Assembly: GCA_965212595.1 (NCBI GenBank)
Contig: CBDBVE010000020.1
Span: forward strand, 62,001 to 126,000
Source of the DNA: Poritiphilus sp965212595
Lineage (GTDB): Bacteria; Bacteroidota; Bacteroidia; Flavobacteriales; Flavobacteriaceae
Length of the DNA stretch: 64,000 nucleotides
Direction of reading: 5' to 3'
The notes beneath the pieces were generated by a model that saw only the letters and a list, made by a program, of their open reading frames with translations, was not told where the DNA came from and searched no databases. Shown piece by piece: positions 1 to 8,548 of this stretch; position 1 is the first letter of the stretch; the number at the start of each line of letters is the position of its first letter. The position numbers were made by a program, and so were the translations under genes.

Positions 1-79
1 CAGCATGGTAAAACAGTGCTGCCACCGTTACAGTAACCAGGGCAAAGGACAATAAATAAGTAAAAATCTGTTTTTTCAT
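1..79 (-). CDS. partial CDS, N-terminus of a secreted or membrane protein
   Basis: Only the first 26 codons lie in the window; the gene runs off the left edge on the minus strand. The start ATG is at 77-79. The residues read MKKQIFTYLLSFALVTVTVA, a lysine-rich start followed by a hydrophobic stretch, which looks like a signal peptide or first membrane segment. The remainder of the protein is not visible, so no function can be given. It lies downstream of the DUF2490 gene on the same strand with a gap of about 37 bases and may share its transcript. Confidence 0.6.
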   Translation of the reverse strand, partial: MKKQIFTYLLSFALVTVTVAALFYHA

Positions 80-116
80 GTGCTTAATTACAACGAATAC
101 AGTATCATTTACGTAT

Positions 117-944
117 CTAATCGTCGAAATGGATCGCGGGAAGCTTATTTTTTACTTTTCTAAAGTCGGGTGAGAAGTACAAATGAAGGCGTACTGTCCA
201 GTTTTGCTTATAGATTCCCCCATTTTCAAGTGTTTGCCCTTGCGAATACATTAGGCCAGCCGCAGCTGTGAGTCGGGGAGTTAAAATATAACCTACAGTG
301 GTTGTCAGGCGCAAATCTTCCAACGGACTATCAACTACAGCTTTACCGCTTTGCATGATCAATTCTGCTTCTGGAGAGATATATATAGTATTTGGTTCAA
401 ATTTATGATTGTTCAGGGGTACCTTCATCCGAAACATATAACGCCACCTATTCCTAAAAATATACTCGCTGTCTTCGGGGAAATCTTGGGTCCAGCGATG
501 CTCTATCCGTATTCTATGGTAGAACATGATACTGGAAAGCGGCATAGCAAACTGGTATTGATGCCAAATACGAAATTCTGGAACTACACTACGGTCTGTA
601 GATTCCTCATCGGTGTTAAAATTAACCCTTAGCACACCTCCCAGGCTTACATTAAACTTTTTAGAATAAATATAACCTATGGCGTGTCTGTTATAAATCT
701 GACCTACCTGACCTACGAAAGGCGTGTTTTTAGTTTCTTCGAATCTAAAATGAGTCTGAGCGTCCCAGAACAAGCGTTTCGAAATTCTAATGTTCCCATA
801 GGTATTTATCCAAAGCTTTGTTTTGGGGTCTTTGAATTCAGACTCAGATGGCAACACTTCCCCTCCCTGTGCAAAGAGTTGAGCTGAAAAGCAAATAAAG
901 AGCAGAAGGTAGATTCCAGTGCAATGTATAGCCCTTTGTTTCAT
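117..944 (-). CDS. DUF2490-family outer membrane beta-barrel protein
   Basis: A 275-residue protein with a signal peptide (hydrophobic residues 10-24, cleavage after AQLFAQ). The mature part has alternating aromatic and polar strands such as WINTYGNIRI, FRIWHQYQF and WTVRLHLYFSP, ending near the C-terminus in a strand, as expected for a small outer-membrane barrel. This matches the DUF2490 family of Bacteroidota, whose function is unknown. It starts only 3 bases after the stop of the preceding 653-residue gene, so the two are probably co-transcribed. Confidence 0.7.
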   Translation of the reverse strand: MKQRAIHCTGIYLLLFICFSAQLFAQGGEVLPSESEFKDPKTKLWINTYGNIRISKRLFWDAQTHFRFEETKNTPFVGQVGQIYNRHAIGYIYSKKFNVSLGGVLRVNFNTDEESTDRSVVPEFRIWHQYQFAMPLSSIMFYHRIRIEHRWTQDFPEDSEYIFRNRWRYMFRMKVPLNNHKFEPNTIYISPEAELIMQSGKAVVDSPLEDLRLTTTVGYILTPRLTAAAGLMYSQGQTLENGGIYKQNWTVRLHLYFSPDFRKVKNKLPAIHFDD

Positions 945-947
945 CCT

Positions 948-2909
948 TTAGTTTTCTTTCCCCATGATTGGAAGGTTGAACAATTGCAGAACGACTTCAG
1001 GATTCTGTTCTTTTCGCAGCTTACGCTCTAGTTTTGAGGTGCTTTCATCTCGCATCTCAAGCATTCGTTTATATATATTTTCGATCAACAAACTAATATC
1101 ATCAGCATTCTCACAAGTCAGATCTGTTTCTATTTTGTTCAGCACATATGGTATAAGTACCCTATTATAAGCCGTTGTAATTCGTTTTTTTACCACTTCA
1201 TTCATGATAGTAGCAGTAAAAGGATTCCAAATAGCATCCTGGTATCTGGCCTGAATTGAGTCGCGCTGCTGCGGTAAGGAAGCAACAGATTTTGAAAGTC
1301 GGCCTAGTTGCTCTAAACAAGCTATTGTATTCTTGGCGAAGTCAATTTTAAGCGTAGTTTCTTCCAAGCCAGCATAACGATTTAATTTCTTGTCTGCCAG
1401 CGTTTTAATGCGCTGCAACGCATCGTTTTCAGGTTTGGGTAAGCGAGTATCTAAAGAATCAATAAATTGGTTAAGTTCTTTGCTTTGTTTTATCAACTTT
1501 TCCTCCAGAACCACCAGATCTTGTTGCCGCTTTTCTAGTGTTAAACGGTCTTTTAACTGCTCTTGAATGAAGTTTACGCTAAGGTCTGTATACTGTGCCA
1601 ATTGGTAAATGGCATCAATATCGTTGCCGCTTAAATTGAATTGATTTGCAGCAGGACCCGTAAATGTGCGATCAGCAATCCCATCTTCTTCAGATGGCAC
1701 CTCTATGTTTAGAGAGGGCAAAGCCCCGGACCACAGGCCTTTTATCAACTTGTCATGTGAGACAAACTCAAGTACCCCTAACTCATGATATCCCAGTAGT
1801 TCCCCAAGTGGTTCAAGGAAGTCCTCAGAAATTGCTAGAAGAGCGCCATAGAGAAAGCTGGCGTTGTCATCGGATAGTCTTAAAATGTTTAAATGTGAAT
1901 TATCTAGCAAAGACCTGCTGAGTTTTTCGGATTGCTCATAAAGTCTCTTAACTGTATCTAATTGAACTACTGCAACCGAATCTAAGGCGAAATAAGGGGC
2001 TTTCACCTTGAACTGCGGTAAAAAGTCCGATTTACCGAGCGTTCCCAGTATGTCATTTATCTTTTTGTACTGTCTTGCATTTTCCGCAAGTAATTGTTGA
2101 ATACTACTCTCAAAGACTCCAATGTTATCACCGCTCGCTAGTTTTAATTTTATGATAGTAATGTAGCGCTCATCCAAATTGATAATCCTGGTCTGCGAGC
2201 CTGGCGTATCATATACCTGCAAAGCTTGTATTTGTCCGTTGGTCTCTTTTTCAATCTTTTGAAGTAGGCCATCTGAAAACTGCCAACTTTCAGTGGTTTC
2301 AGAGGCATCCTCAGAATACAAGGTCCAGATATCATGTGCAAGGCCATTTCGTAAAAACCTGCCAACCAGTGTACTATTGTTATTTTCTATCCGAAAACTC
2401 TTTTGAGGTATCCCATTTTCAAAACTTATAGCGCTCTTAAACAGATTCTCTTCTATCTTAGAATCCCTAATTCTGTTTACTTCGTAATTCCACAATCCCT
2501 GGGGCTTCCCTTCATTTATAGATCCCCTGGCCTGCTGTTGAACCCCGCTTACCATAACCTGATATTGATAGTCTACTACCTGGGTTTTCTGGTCTGATTG
2601 AAACTCTCCAAATTGAAAATACCAATCCCCATGGGCAAAATCATCTTTAAACCCACCTTGAAATGAAAAAGAAATGTCCTGGTTTTCCAGAAGAGCGCTA
2701 AGGCTGGAGCGCTGCATTGTGAAGGGGCCATCAAGAATTGTATCCCCCTCGGTAAGTCTATAGGTGAAATTGGCTTCACCAATGTATTTCCCTACTTGAA
2801 AGGGTCCGGAATATTGAAGTTTTTCCTGACTATTTACGAATAGTGGAAAAATTAATAGTGCTCCCAAAAACAGGGAACATAGATAATGTTCTGGTCTGGT
2901 TGTAAACAT
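948..2909 (-). CDS. secreted hypothetical protein with MORN-like repeats and a coiled-coil C-terminal half
   Basis: A 653-residue protein starting with a hydrophobic signal segment (about residues 10-27). The N-terminal third contains repeated motifs of the type G-x-W-x-Y/F (HGDWYFQFG, QGLWNYEV, HDIWTLYSE), like the toast-rack/MORN repeats of YwqK-like proteins. The C-terminal half is rich in Lys, Glu, Gln and Leu (for example the stretch around RQQDLVVLEEKLIKQSKEL) and probably forms coiled coils. No catalytic motif was recognised. It lies directly upstream of the DUF2490 gene (3-base gap), pointing to an envelope role for the pair. The function is unknown. Confidence 0.65.
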   Translation of the reverse strand: MFTTRPEHYLCSLFLGALLIFPLFVNSQEKLQYSGPFQVGKYIGEANFTYRLTEGDTILDGPFTMQRSSLSALLENQDISFSFQGGFKDDFAHGDWYFQFGEFQSDQKTQVVDYQYQVMVSGVQQQARGSINEGKPQGLWNYEVNRIRDSKIEENLFKSAISFENGIPQKSFRIENNNSTLVGRFLRNGLAHDIWTLYSEDASETTESWQFSDGLLQKIEKETNGQIQALQVYDTPGSQTRIINLDERYITIIKLKLASGDNIGVFESSIQQLLAENARQYKKINDILGTLGKSDFLPQFKVKAPYFALDSVAVVQLDTVKRLYEQSEKLSRSLLDNSHLNILRLSDDNASFLYGALLAISEDFLEPLGELLGYHELGVLEFVSHDKLIKGLWSGALPSLNIEVPSEEDGIADRTFTGPAANQFNLSGNDIDAIYQLAQYTDLSVNFIQEQLKDRLTLEKRQQDLVVLEEKLIKQSKELNQFIDSLDTRLPKPENDALQRIKTLADKKLNRYAGLEETTLKIDFAKNTIACLEQLGRLSKSVASLPQQRDSIQARYQDAIWNPFTATIMNEVVKKRITTAYNRVLIPYVLNKIETDLTCENADDISLLIENIYKRMLEMRDESTSKLERKLRKEQNPEVVLQLFNLPIMGKEN

Positions 2910-3473
2910 TAGTCAAATAAAGTAAAATTATTTGATTACAGCATATGCCCTTATAACATTACTGATGCAGCATATACGACCTAAACAGTGAATCGGGATT
3001 TCCAAAGCGCAAATTTATTTCAGATATTCAACAATTCCTGAATTTATTTGACGAATAATAACTGATAAGATGGAAGGTTCTTGAAGACAATGCGATGGCC
3101 AAATCCTTGCGAGAGCATATATATGCAGGATTCGGGGATGACCTAAAATTTCAAGGTCTACCTTTTTCTCCCGCAAGGAACTGACTCATCTAAATGAGTT
3201 GTTTGCCTGGATTCCTAAGATGGCTTGATGGCTTCACCGTTCTTGCTATAAAAACAAAACAGCGGGTACTATGCACACCTAAGCCGGGAAACTCCAGGTG
3301 TAACTAAGTTAGGAGAAATGCGGCAAAGCACATTATAGAAAAACCGTAGTTTTTTTAGGGTTTTTACCCAGGTGAAATTAGAATGTGGAATTAAGAATTA
3401 CGAAATTACTTGTATAACTCAATGACTTACAGCCACTTCATCTAACTATTAGTTTCACAGTTTAAAAGATCGG
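2910..3473. other. 564-base intergenic region without an intact gene
   Basis: No reading frame of convincing length or composition. A frame on the plus strand at about 3257-3340 reads as a short open stretch (SGYYAHLSRETPG and onward) that follows a stop and ends in a stop; it may be a remnant of a decayed gene but I cannot assign it. The base composition here is slightly less AT-biased than in most gaps in the window. No terminator hairpin with a T-run is evident. Confidence 0.4.
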
Positions 3474-4388
3474 CTAAATGTATTTCTGAAGGTTTTCTTT
3501 GAAATAACTGGCACTGTCCGTAATACTTTGCATGGAATTCTGAGCAAAATTCCCTCCCTGCTCTAAATAGTAGTAGTCTAGGCCGGCCTTAGAAACTTCC
3601 GAGAGTAGGGCATGATAGTCTATAGATCCGTTGCCAAGTTCGGTATAGTCTCGCGTTACCTTATCCATGTCTTTGATATGCCACATTACATAGCGCTCTG
3701 GCTGTTTGGCAATAATTTCGGCCGGGCTTTTCCTAGCGGAGTGCATCACCCAGTAAAAATCGATTTGCATTTTTACGAGCTCAGCATCTGTCTCCCTAAC
3801 CACAATGTCATAACCATTTTCACCACCAAGATCTGCAAATTCGAAGCCGTGGTTGTGGTATGCAAAAGCCAGACCAGCTTTTGTTACCCGCTCGCCAATC
3901 GCATTTAGTAGTCCAGTCAGTTTTTGATATCCTTCCTTATTTCTAAATTTTGGATCTAGCCAGGGCCAGGTGATATAATCTTGTTTAAGGGTATGGGCTC
4001 CTTTTATACACTGATCCACATACCTCATAAGAGCATCTGAAGGTTGATCAAAGAACGCGGGCAGCCCGTAATGGCCACTTGTTGTTGTTAAGTCGTGATC
4101 TTCCAGAATCTTTTTAAAATCAGCAGTCTTGTAATTATAGTACGTATCCTGATCTCCATTGTAGCCATAAATTTCCAGGTCTTCATAGCCCAATGCCCTG
4201 ACAGCTTTCAGGCTACCTAAGGGGTCTTTTTCCATAGCATCTCTAATGGTAAAGAGTTGCAAACCCATTTTGTATTTCTTATTGTCTTTGGTCAATGCGA
4301 AACTTGATAACGGAAGCATACTTGAGGCTAAGAGCAAGCCCGATTTCTCCACAAATCCTCTTCTGCTAATTGTGTAGCTTTTTTTCAT
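3474..4388 (-). CDS. sugar phosphate isomerase/epimerase family protein (xylose isomerase-like TIM barrel), exported
   Basis: 304 residues. The N-terminus carries a twin-arginine-like motif (SRRGF, residues 8-12) followed by a hydrophobic stretch, so the protein is probably exported folded by Tat. The body matches the AP-endonuclease-2/xylose-isomerase-like barrel: MGLQLFTIRD, then YHNHGFEF, QIDFYW and WHIKDMD, which supply the His, Glu and Asp residues used for metal binding in this fold. Such proteins are common in Bacteroidota carbohydrate loci and the precise substrate is unknown. It is followed by a DMT transporter gene upstream on the same strand (57-base gap). Confidence 0.8.
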   Translation of the reverse strand: MKKSYTISRRGFVEKSGLLLASSMLPLSSFALTKDNKKYKMGLQLFTIRDAMEKDPLGSLKAVRALGYEDLEIYGYNGDQDTYYNYKTADFKKILEDHDLTTTSGHYGLPAFFDQPSDALMRYVDQCIKGAHTLKQDYITWPWLDPKFRNKEGYQKLTGLLNAIGERVTKAGLAFAYHNHGFEFADLGGENGYDIVVRETDAELVKMQIDFYWVMHSARKSPAEIIAKQPERYVMWHIKDMDKVTRDYTELGNGSIDYHALLSEVSKAGLDYYYLEQGGNFAQNSMQSITDSASYFKENLQKYI

Positions 4389-4445
4389 GGGATTAAGTTA
4401 GTAAGTTTTGCAAAATCCTTATGGCTTGTTTGGGGATAATTTTCC

Positions 4446-5363
4446 CTACTTTTTAAAGCGGTTAAATAAGGCTCCTTTCTTTTTACTATTGATAAAATAA
4501 ACGCCTGTTAGTAATATCACCGCAGCAATAATTGACTGGGGGCCTATAGGTTCGTCTAAAAAATACCATCCTAAAAACATGGCAACTATAGGGTTTACAT
4601 ACGTATTGGTTGCGACTTTCTCTGGTGAAACGGCCTTTAGCAAATAGTTAAAAGCTGTAAATGCAACAATACTTCCGAAAACAATTAATAGTATCATTAC
4701 CCCTTGCGTTTGAGCACTCCATGTCCAGGGCAGGCTCCAGGTTTCGCCAAAAATCCAACTCATGAGTCCTAGTAAAATTCCGGCCGTAAACATTTGATAG
4801 GCGGTATTTACTAAGAAATTACTTGGAAAATCAGCCTTGCCCGCAAACAAACTGGCATACCCCCAGGCTAACATTGCAGAAAAGATCATAAGAATACCTA
4901 ACAATGCATTATCCTGAGCGATAACAGCTTTCTGAGCGATGAGTAAATACATTCCTAAAATCCCTAAGCCCACCCCCAATAGCGACATAGGTTGTATTTT
5001 CTTTCCTTGCAAAAGCCACATCAAAAGCAATATAATAAGAGGTTGGGCAGAAACTTCGAGAGCGGCGAAGTTGCTATCTACATATTTTAATGCCCATACC
5101 ATTATGCCGTTGCCAAAACTTAAAAACAAAAAACCTGCTAAAACGGTATTTGCAAACTGCTTTTTTGTAATACTAATACGCTTCCCGCTAAGCAGGGCAA
5201 TAAGAAAAGTAACAGCACCAGCTATTGTAAACCGGTAGCCTGCTAACATAAGTGGAGCCAGTTCTGCAACAGCTACTTTGTTGAGCAGATATGTGGAACC
5301 CCAAATAATGTAGGTCGCAAAAAAAGCTGCAATAATTAAAGGAAGTCTGGCTTTAGAACTCAC
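4446..5363 (-). CDS. DMT-superfamily EamA-type transporter
   Basis: 305 residues with about ten hydrophobic segments and two EamA repeats. The first repeat begins with IIWGSTYLLNKVAV, the second contains WGYASLFAGK, and both end in the G-x-L/Y-hydrophobic pattern typical of 10-TM drug/metabolite transporters (ILGMYLLIAQ, LTGVYFINSK). The C-terminus is short and lysine-rich, placing it in the cytoplasm. The family exports amino acids, metabolites or drugs; the substrate cannot be told from sequence. Confidence 0.85.
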   Translation of the reverse strand: MSSKARLPLIIAAFFATYIIWGSTYLLNKVAVAELAPLMLAGYRFTIAGAVTFLIALLSGKRISITKKQFANTVLAGFLFLSFGNGIMVWALKYVDSNFAALEVSAQPLIILLLMWLLQGKKIQPMSLLGVGLGILGMYLLIAQKAVIAQDNALLGILMIFSAMLAWGYASLFAGKADFPSNFLVNTAYQMFTAGILLGLMSWIFGETWSLPWTWSAQTQGVMILLIVFGSIVAFTAFNYLLKAVSPEKVATNTYVNPIVAMFLGWYFLDEPIGPQSIIAAVILLTGVYFINSKKKGALFNRFKK

Positions 5364-5445
5364 AGATGTTTTACAAAACTAAACAGCAATATTACGCTAT
5401 TCTGGTGAAGAAAACTTTACAAAATTTGCCTGAAATGTAGAAATG

Positions 5446-6474
5446 CTATTGCTTGAGGAAAGGAAAGACTTTGCTTCGGAGCAAAGCAAAAAATTCATCA
5501 GATCGCTCAGATTGGGTCGAAGCTCCCCTACCCCTCCAATTTGATGTGGCCACAATAACCGCGTCACTGTCCGGAAATACAATAATGAATTGGCCACCAT
5601 ATCCCAGGGCGAGAGCATTTCGCATTGGGGCATCTGTTTCTCTCCACCATTGATACCCATAGCCATGAGATGCTTTATCCATCATATGCGGTTCTATCAT
5701 TTCCTGAATCCAAGCCCTGGAAACTATTTCTTTTTGTCGATAAGTGCCTTCGCCCGCAACCAACTTTCCAATTAGCATCATATCTTTAGGCTTTAGTTCA
5801 AGCCCCGCTCCGCCGTTATAGTAACCGTTAATTTTGCTCCAGCGCACACCTTTAATCTGTAAAGGTTGAAATAAGTAACGTTGCGCAAACTCAAAGGTGG
5901 AGAGTCCGCTGGCTCTACTTAAGATTACAGAAAGCAAATGTGAGCTGGCCGAATTGTATTCGAATTTCTCCCCTGCTTTGGCGACTAGCTTTCGTTTTAG
6001 CACATAGGCCACCGGATCTGAAGAAGTCACCCAATTATTAAATTCGGAAACTGTAGACTCATCCCATTGAAAGCCTCCAGACATTGTAAGAATATCACGT
6101 AGTTTAATTTCCTTATGACGCTCTTCCAGTCCGTTTACCCCCGTCAGGTATTTATCAATAGGATCATGGATACTTTCAATGACTTGCTGATCTATAGCGA
6201 TACCGATTAGTAAGCCCATTACACTCTTGGTTACAGAGCGTACATGATCTAAGCTATCTTTGGGATAATTTTCAAAATAAGATTCACTAACCAATTCACC
6301 ATTTTTGGTTATCAGAAGACTTCGAAGGCCGTAGATCTCTTCGGCTTCTTTTTCAATTTCTGTCAATTCTACGGTCCCTGGATTTTCAGAAGAAGCTTCA
6401 GTTTGGCTATTGCCTTTGCAGCCAAATAAAAAGAGTAAAATTGTTAGACCCGGAAGTAGCCTGTAATAGCCCAT
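5446..6474 (-). CDS. serine hydrolase, beta-lactamase class C-like lipoprotein
   Basis: 342 residues. The N-terminus has a lipobox (LFLFGC, Cys19), so the enzyme is probably anchored to the membrane outside the cytoplasm. The nucleophile motif SxxK is at residues 80-83 (SVTK). A Tyr motif (FEYNSASSHLL) follows at about 172, and YGYQWW with GYGGQF near the C-terminus takes the place of the KTG box. This is the penicillin-binding-protein/class C esterase fold; family members are esterases, peptidases or peptidoglycan-related enzymes more often than true beta-lactamases. It is the first of three such enzymes in the window. Confidence 0.8.
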   Translation of the reverse strand: MGYYRLLPGLTILLFLFGCKGNSQTEASSENPGTVELTEIEKEAEEIYGLRSLLITKNGELVSESYFENYPKDSLDHVRSVTKSVMGLLIGIAIDQQVIESIHDPIDKYLTGVNGLEERHKEIKLRDILTMSGGFQWDESTVSEFNNWVTSSDPVAYVLKRKLVAKAGEKFEYNSASSHLLSVILSRASGLSTFEFAQRYLFQPLQIKGVRWSKINGYYNGGAGLELKPKDMMLIGKLVAGEGTYRQKEIVSRAWIQEMIEPHMMDKASHGYGYQWWRETDAPMRNALALGYGGQFIIVFPDSDAVIVATSNWRGRGASTQSERSDEFFALLRSKVFPFLKQ

Positions 6475-6577
6475 TTTCCAAATAGGATTAGATCGCTTAT
6501 AACTATTAGACGAAAAAGCAAGATTCTTGTTACAGAAGGCAAATCATACGGTTTTTCAGAGGTATATGTGACTATAG

Positions 6578-7996
6578 TTAGTCATTGTATAAATTGAGGC
6601 AAGAAGTGTTTAGTTTGCCTCTCGGATCATTCATAAAAGACATCATCACTTGCTTCCTACAAGCAACATTTCCACCTCCATGGCCACCTTCATCAAGGAT
6701 ATACAATTGGCCGTTACTCAACTTTTCCATAAGCACATGACCATTTTTTGGTGGGGTAACCGGGTCAAACTGGTTTACAGTTATTAGCGTGGGGACATCT
6801 GAAGTTTTAAAGTTTTTCTTGGCTGAAGACAAGCTTGCGTCATGCAATTTTTCCATAGCGTGGTAAGTGGTGGTAAACAAACCCAGCTTGGCAGGGAATA
6901 GTGGAAGGCTTTTATAGAGTTGATTTACCAGCGCTTCATCGTTTTCCGGAGTGTACGCTTCATAGCGTTCAACAGCCAGCCACATGGCAAAATTATAATC
7001 AGGTAGGAATTCGCGACGAATTAATTCCTTTACAATGGGTCCACCTCCATTGAGATATTCTTCTACCAACAAGGGAAGCATTTGTCTGGAATCTGACATG
7101 TATAACTGCCGTCTCAGAAAATAAATGCCTTCCTGGGCATTGAGAAAAAAGGGTTTTCCTTCTATACTCAATTCAAGCGGTGCCTTTTTAAGCATAGTTA
7201 TCGCCTTTATATAGTCCTCTTCCAGAAGTGGATAGGCTTTCTGGCATTCCACATTATTTTTGCAGTAGTCCAGAGCTCTTGAAAGCGCCAAAGAATAGCT
7301 GTTCATACGGCCCACCAAAAAATCGCCTTTGATCGGGCTTGGCGAATTCAGTATTACTGAATGTAGCAATTCTGGGAAAAATTCCTGTATGACCCGAGCC
7401 AATCGTGTTCCATAGGAAACACCGTACAGGTTGTATTTCTCAAAATTCAAATGCTTCATTAAAAGCCCTACATCTCTTGCGCTTTGAAAAGAATTATAAT
7501 ATTCTAAACGAATGTTTTGTTGCTGGCATCTCTTCTTGTATGCAGTAATAAACTCATCAACTAGAATTTGTTCCTCTTCAATATCAGCATTCTTGGCAAA
7601 AATGTCATAAAACTCCTGATGCATATTAGGCAGGGCCGAAGATTCGCCTATTCCTCTCTGATCAAAAAGAATAATCGGCCGATGATCTAGAATTGGGTCT
7701 TTCAGCCAGGATTTAATTGCATTTCTACCTAGAGAAGCGCCTCCGGGCCCACCGGAAAGAAAAATCATTGGATAAGCCTTGGAGTCGCTATTCCTGGAAG
7801 GAAGGATCGCATAGGAAAGCTGTATTTTTTTACCCCCGGGATCGTTGTGATTCTCGGGTACCTCTAGTTGTCCGCATTGCACATTCAGCTGTTCTAAACC
7901 TGTAATATACCCGCAATTTTCAGCATCCTGGGCATTCATTTTCTCAGCAACCAACGAACAGACAAGAAGGACCAAAAAAAAGTAGAAGCGATTCAT
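6578..7996 (-). CDS. alpha/beta hydrolase with C-terminal TAP-like domain (peptidase S33-type)
   Basis: 472 residues with a signal peptide ending near NAQ (residues 21-23). The oxyanion motif SGGPGGAS is at 81-88, FDQRGIGES at 111-119, and the nucleophile elbow GVSYG at 192-196 with Ser194. Asp of the triad is probably in VNQFDPVTPP and His in DEGGHGGG close to the C-terminus. The arrangement fits the secreted TAP-like/tripeptidyl aminopeptidase branch of the S33 family, which cleaves N-terminal residues from peptides in the periplasm or outside the cell. Confidence 0.8.
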   Translation of the reverse strand: MNRFYFFLVLLVCSLVAEKMNAQDAENCGYITGLEQLNVQCGQLEVPENHNDPGGKKIQLSYAILPSRNSDSKAYPMIFLSGGPGGASLGRNAIKSWLKDPILDHRPIILFDQRGIGESSALPNMHQEFYDIFAKNADIEEEQILVDEFITAYKKRCQQQNIRLEYYNSFQSARDVGLLMKHLNFEKYNLYGVSYGTRLARVIQEFFPELLHSVILNSPSPIKGDFLVGRMNSYSLALSRALDYCKNNVECQKAYPLLEEDYIKAITMLKKAPLELSIEGKPFFLNAQEGIYFLRRQLYMSDSRQMLPLLVEEYLNGGGPIVKELIRREFLPDYNFAMWLAVERYEAYTPENDEALVNQLYKSLPLFPAKLGLFTTTYHAMEKLHDASLSSAKKNFKTSDVPTLITVNQFDPVTPPKNGHVLMEKLSNGQLYILDEGGHGGGNVACRKQVMMSFMNDPRGKLNTSCLNLYND

Positions 7997-8131
7997 ACTG
8001 AGTTCTAGTTAAAAGTAGCTTAAAACTACATGTGAACTTAATAAAGATAGCCAGAAAAGTTGAGTCTACTTGATCAGGCAACGATTTTGAGAAATCTGCC
8101 GTCTAATAGTAAGACCACATATATAATAGAC

Positions 8132-8515
8132 ATGACAAAACCTGCAAAACTGTATAGTATTATCGGAAGTTCGCTGTTAGTGCTAATGGCCCTCTTTCAC
8201 GGCAGTGGCTATAGCTATGTACAAGAGACCATTACAGTCTCAAATGCCGAAACATTTCTTAAGGATATTGTACCTGTATTATTTATTCACCCCACAATTC
8301 ACCTTCTTGGACTCTCCGCTTTTGGACTTTTAACGCTCTTTCTGAATGAGGACTCCAAAAAGGTATTGAACCTTCTTTCTGTCTTGATTATGATTGATGC
8401 CTTACTTGCCTTTTATTTAACCGCATATGTACCCGGTGTATTCCTGGCAAGCGCTGCTGCTTGTTTCTTAGGAGCTTCACTAAAAGTGAGGTCACTAAAG
8501 TCGAGGAATAATTAG
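8132..8515 (+). CDS. small four-helix membrane protein of unknown function
   Basis: 127 residues from the ATG at 8132. An in-frame start at 8060 exists but would add 24 polar residues ahead of the first membrane segment, so I prefer the inner start. Four hydrophobic segments are visible, beginning with IIGSSLLVLMALF and ending with VFLASAAACFLGASL. No motif identifies a function. It is convergent with the large gene that follows on the other strand. Confidence 0.6.
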   Translation: MTKPAKLYSIIGSSLLVLMALFHGSGYSYVQETITVSNAETFLKDIVPVLFIHPTIHLLGLSAFGLLTLFLNEDSKKVLNLLSVLIMIDALLAFYLTAYVPGVFLASAAACFLGASLKVRSLKSRNN

Positions 8516-8548
8516 CTTAGATAAATGCGCTTAACTTTAGATTCCAGT

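Noticed and set aside
3250..3345. Short frame with YYAHLSRETPG as possible transposase or phage remnant
   Set aside because: Only 28 codons between two stops, no match I could name, no terminal inverted repeats seen.
5446..6474. True beta-lactamase (antibiotic resistance) as the function of the SxxK proteins at 5.4, 19.0 and 25.0 kb
   Set aside because: SxxK and Tyr motifs are present but the third box is not a KTG and the context is not that of resistance genes; the esterase/peptidase branch is more likely.
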